Positions 62,997 through 64,000 of a stretch of 64,000 nt of DNA are shown here, one piece after another. The stretch spans positions 3,589,501 to 3,653,500 of the forward strand of contig NZ_CP054840.1 in the NCBI RefSeq assembly GCF_013363755.1, written 5' to 3'. The translations under genes and the position numbers were made by a program. Numbering within the stretch: the first letter of the stretch is position 1; every line of letters starts with the position of its first letter. The notes below the pieces were generated by a model that worked only from the letters and a program-made list of their open reading frames with translations, made no database searches and was not told where the DNA came from. This DNA comes from Comamonas antarctica (GTDB lineage: Bacteria; Pseudomonadota; Gammaproteobacteria; Burkholderiales; Burkholderiaceae_C).

Positions 62997-64000
62997 TTAA
63001 ACCAGTTCGATGGCCATCGCCGTGGCTTCGCCGCCGCCGATGCACAGCGTGGCCAGGCCACGCTTCTTGCCGCGCGTCTGCAGCGCATGCAGCAGCGTGA
63101 CCAGGATGCGCGCGCCGCTCGCGCCGATCGGGTGGCCCAGCGCGCAGGCGCCGCCATGCACGTTGACGATGTCATGCGGCACGTTCAGCTCGGCCATCAG
63201 CGCCAGCGGCACGACGGCAAACGCCTCGTTGATTTCCCACAGGTCGACATCGGCCACGCTCCAGCCGGCCTTCTTCAGCGCCTTCTGCGTCGCGCCCACG
63301 GGGGCCGTGGTGAACCATTCGGGCGCCTGCGCAAAGCTCGCATGCGACACGATGCGCGCCAGCGGCTTGCAGCCCAGCTCCTTGGCCGTCGATTCGCGCA
63401 TCAGCACAAGCGCCGCGGCACCGTCGTTGATGCTGGAACTCGAGGCCGCGGTGATCGTGCCGTCCTTCTTGAACGCCGGCTTGAGGCTGGCGATCTTGTC
63501 CAGGCGCGCCTTGGCCGGGCCTTCGTCGACGCTCACCACCACCTCGCCCTTGCGCGTGGCGACGGTGACCGGCGTGATCTCGGCATCGAATGCCCCGCTT
63601 TGCGCCGCCGCCTGGGCCCGCTGCACGCTGGCGATGGCAAACGCATCCTGCTGCTCGCGCGTGAACTGGTACTTGGCCGCGCAGTCCTCGCCAAACGTGC
63701 CCATCGAGCGGCCCGGCTCGTAGGCATCCTCGAGGCCGTCGAGCATCATGTGGTCGAAGATCTTGTCATGGCCCATGCGGTAGCCGCCGCGCGCCTTCTT
63801 CAGCAGATAGGGCGCGTTGGTCATGCTTTCCATGCCGCCGGCGACCATCACGTCGCGGCTGCCGGCCACGAGCTGGTCATGCGCCAGGATCGTCGCCTCC
63901 ATGCCCGCGCCGCACATCTTCGACAGCGTCACCGCGCCGGTGCTTTGCGGCAGCCCGCCCTTGAAGCCGGCCTGGCGCGCGGGCGCCTGGCCCTGGCCCG
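62997..64000 (-). CDS. Acetyl-CoA acetyltransferase (thiolase), 5' end cut by window
   Basis: The frame is open to the right edge; the N-terminal part lies outside. The visible 334 codons include KMCGAGMEA (the nucleophilic Cys), MVAGGMESMTNAPYL, EINEAFA, HGGACALGHPIGASGARIL (catalytic His) and the C-terminal CIGGGEATAMAIEL. Thiolases of this group (AtoB/PhaA) condense or cleave acetoacetyl-CoA. Acetoacetate from HMG-CoA lyase could feed it after activation. First gene of the minus-strand lipid run, as far as can be seen. Confidence 0.93.
   Translation of the reverse strand, partial: GQGQAPARQAGFKGGLPQSTGAVTLSKMCGAGMEATILAHDQLVAGSRDVMVAGGMESMTNAPYLLKKARGGYRMGHDKIFDHMMLDGLEDAYEPGRSMGTFGEDCAAKYQFTREQQDAFAIASVQRAQAAAQSGAFDAEITPVTVATRKGEVVVSVDEGPAKARLDKIASLKPAFKKDGTITAASSSSINDGAAALVLMRESTAKELGCKPLARIVSHASFAQAPEWFTTAPVGATQKALKKAGWSVADVDLWEINEAFAVVPLALMAELNVPHDIVNVHGGACALGHPIGASGARILVTLLHALQTRGKKRGLATLCIGGGEATAMAIELV

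Overview
The window is high-GC chromosomal DNA of a betaproteobacterium. It is most likely a member of the Comamonadaceae: the housekeeping proteins have that character, there is a Bug-type periplasmic receptor and an Omp32-like porin, ahcY has an S-adenosylhomocysteine (SAH) riboswitch, and two kinds of dispersed intergenic repeat typical of the group are present. The genus cannot be fixed from the sequence alone. Both ends cut a gene: a sensor kinase at the left and an acetyl-CoA acetyltransferase at the right. No tRNA, rRNA, CRISPR array, insertion sequence, integrase or phage module was seen, and coding density is high throughout.

Left part (1-19.4 kb): mainly core functions. glmS is divergent from an Lrp/AsnC regulator. 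glmU is translationally coupled to a sensor-less histidine kinase. Next come a LysR regulator, tyrS divergent from an M23 peptidase gene, anmK, a DHA2 efflux pump, erpA, the rplM-rpsI ribosomal operon with a clear promoter and terminator, rlmJ and an RlpA-like lipoprotein. The methyl-cycle genes ahcY, tlyA and metF lie behind an SAH riboswitch.

Middle part (19.4-37.4 kb): accessory functions. On the minus strand, a tandemly duplicated heme-oxygenase-fold-like protein, a cytochrome P450 (4-base overlap) and an MFS exporter look like a small oxidative pathway. prfC and a HAD phosphatase follow, then a three-gene TRAP transporter. Next are two paralogous copies of a two-gene cassette, each a lipoprotein with a calcium-loop-like motif plus a secreted alpha/beta hydrolase with a C-terminal beta domain. 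Each pair has a conserved 8-base GTG overlap, and a small ribbon-helix-helix-like gene lies between the copies. A LysR-controlled unit encodes a Bug receptor and a beta-propeller protein.

Right part (37.4-64 kb): a 2001-residue double UvrA with a perfect CTG-N10-CAG LexA-type box upstream, coupled to a small cysteine-rich protein; a porin with a structured 5' leader; an MHS-type transporter; and a leucine-degradation operon on the minus strand (MCC carboxyltransferase, methylglutaconyl-CoA hydratase, MCC biotin subunit, a 2-hydroxyacid dehydrogenase, HMG-CoA lyase, DUF1289 and a DsbA-family isomerase). After a CPA1 antiporter, an AraC regulator and a glutathione transferase come a HAD phosphatase, YchJ and DUF4197 genes, and a lipid-metabolism run (acyl-CoA dehydrogenase, SDR, PPOX-type flavoprotein, thiolase).

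The best candidates for undescribed biology are the duplicated lipoprotein/hydrolase cassettes, the double-domain diiron-like protein/P450/MFS unit, and the SOS-linked double UvrA.
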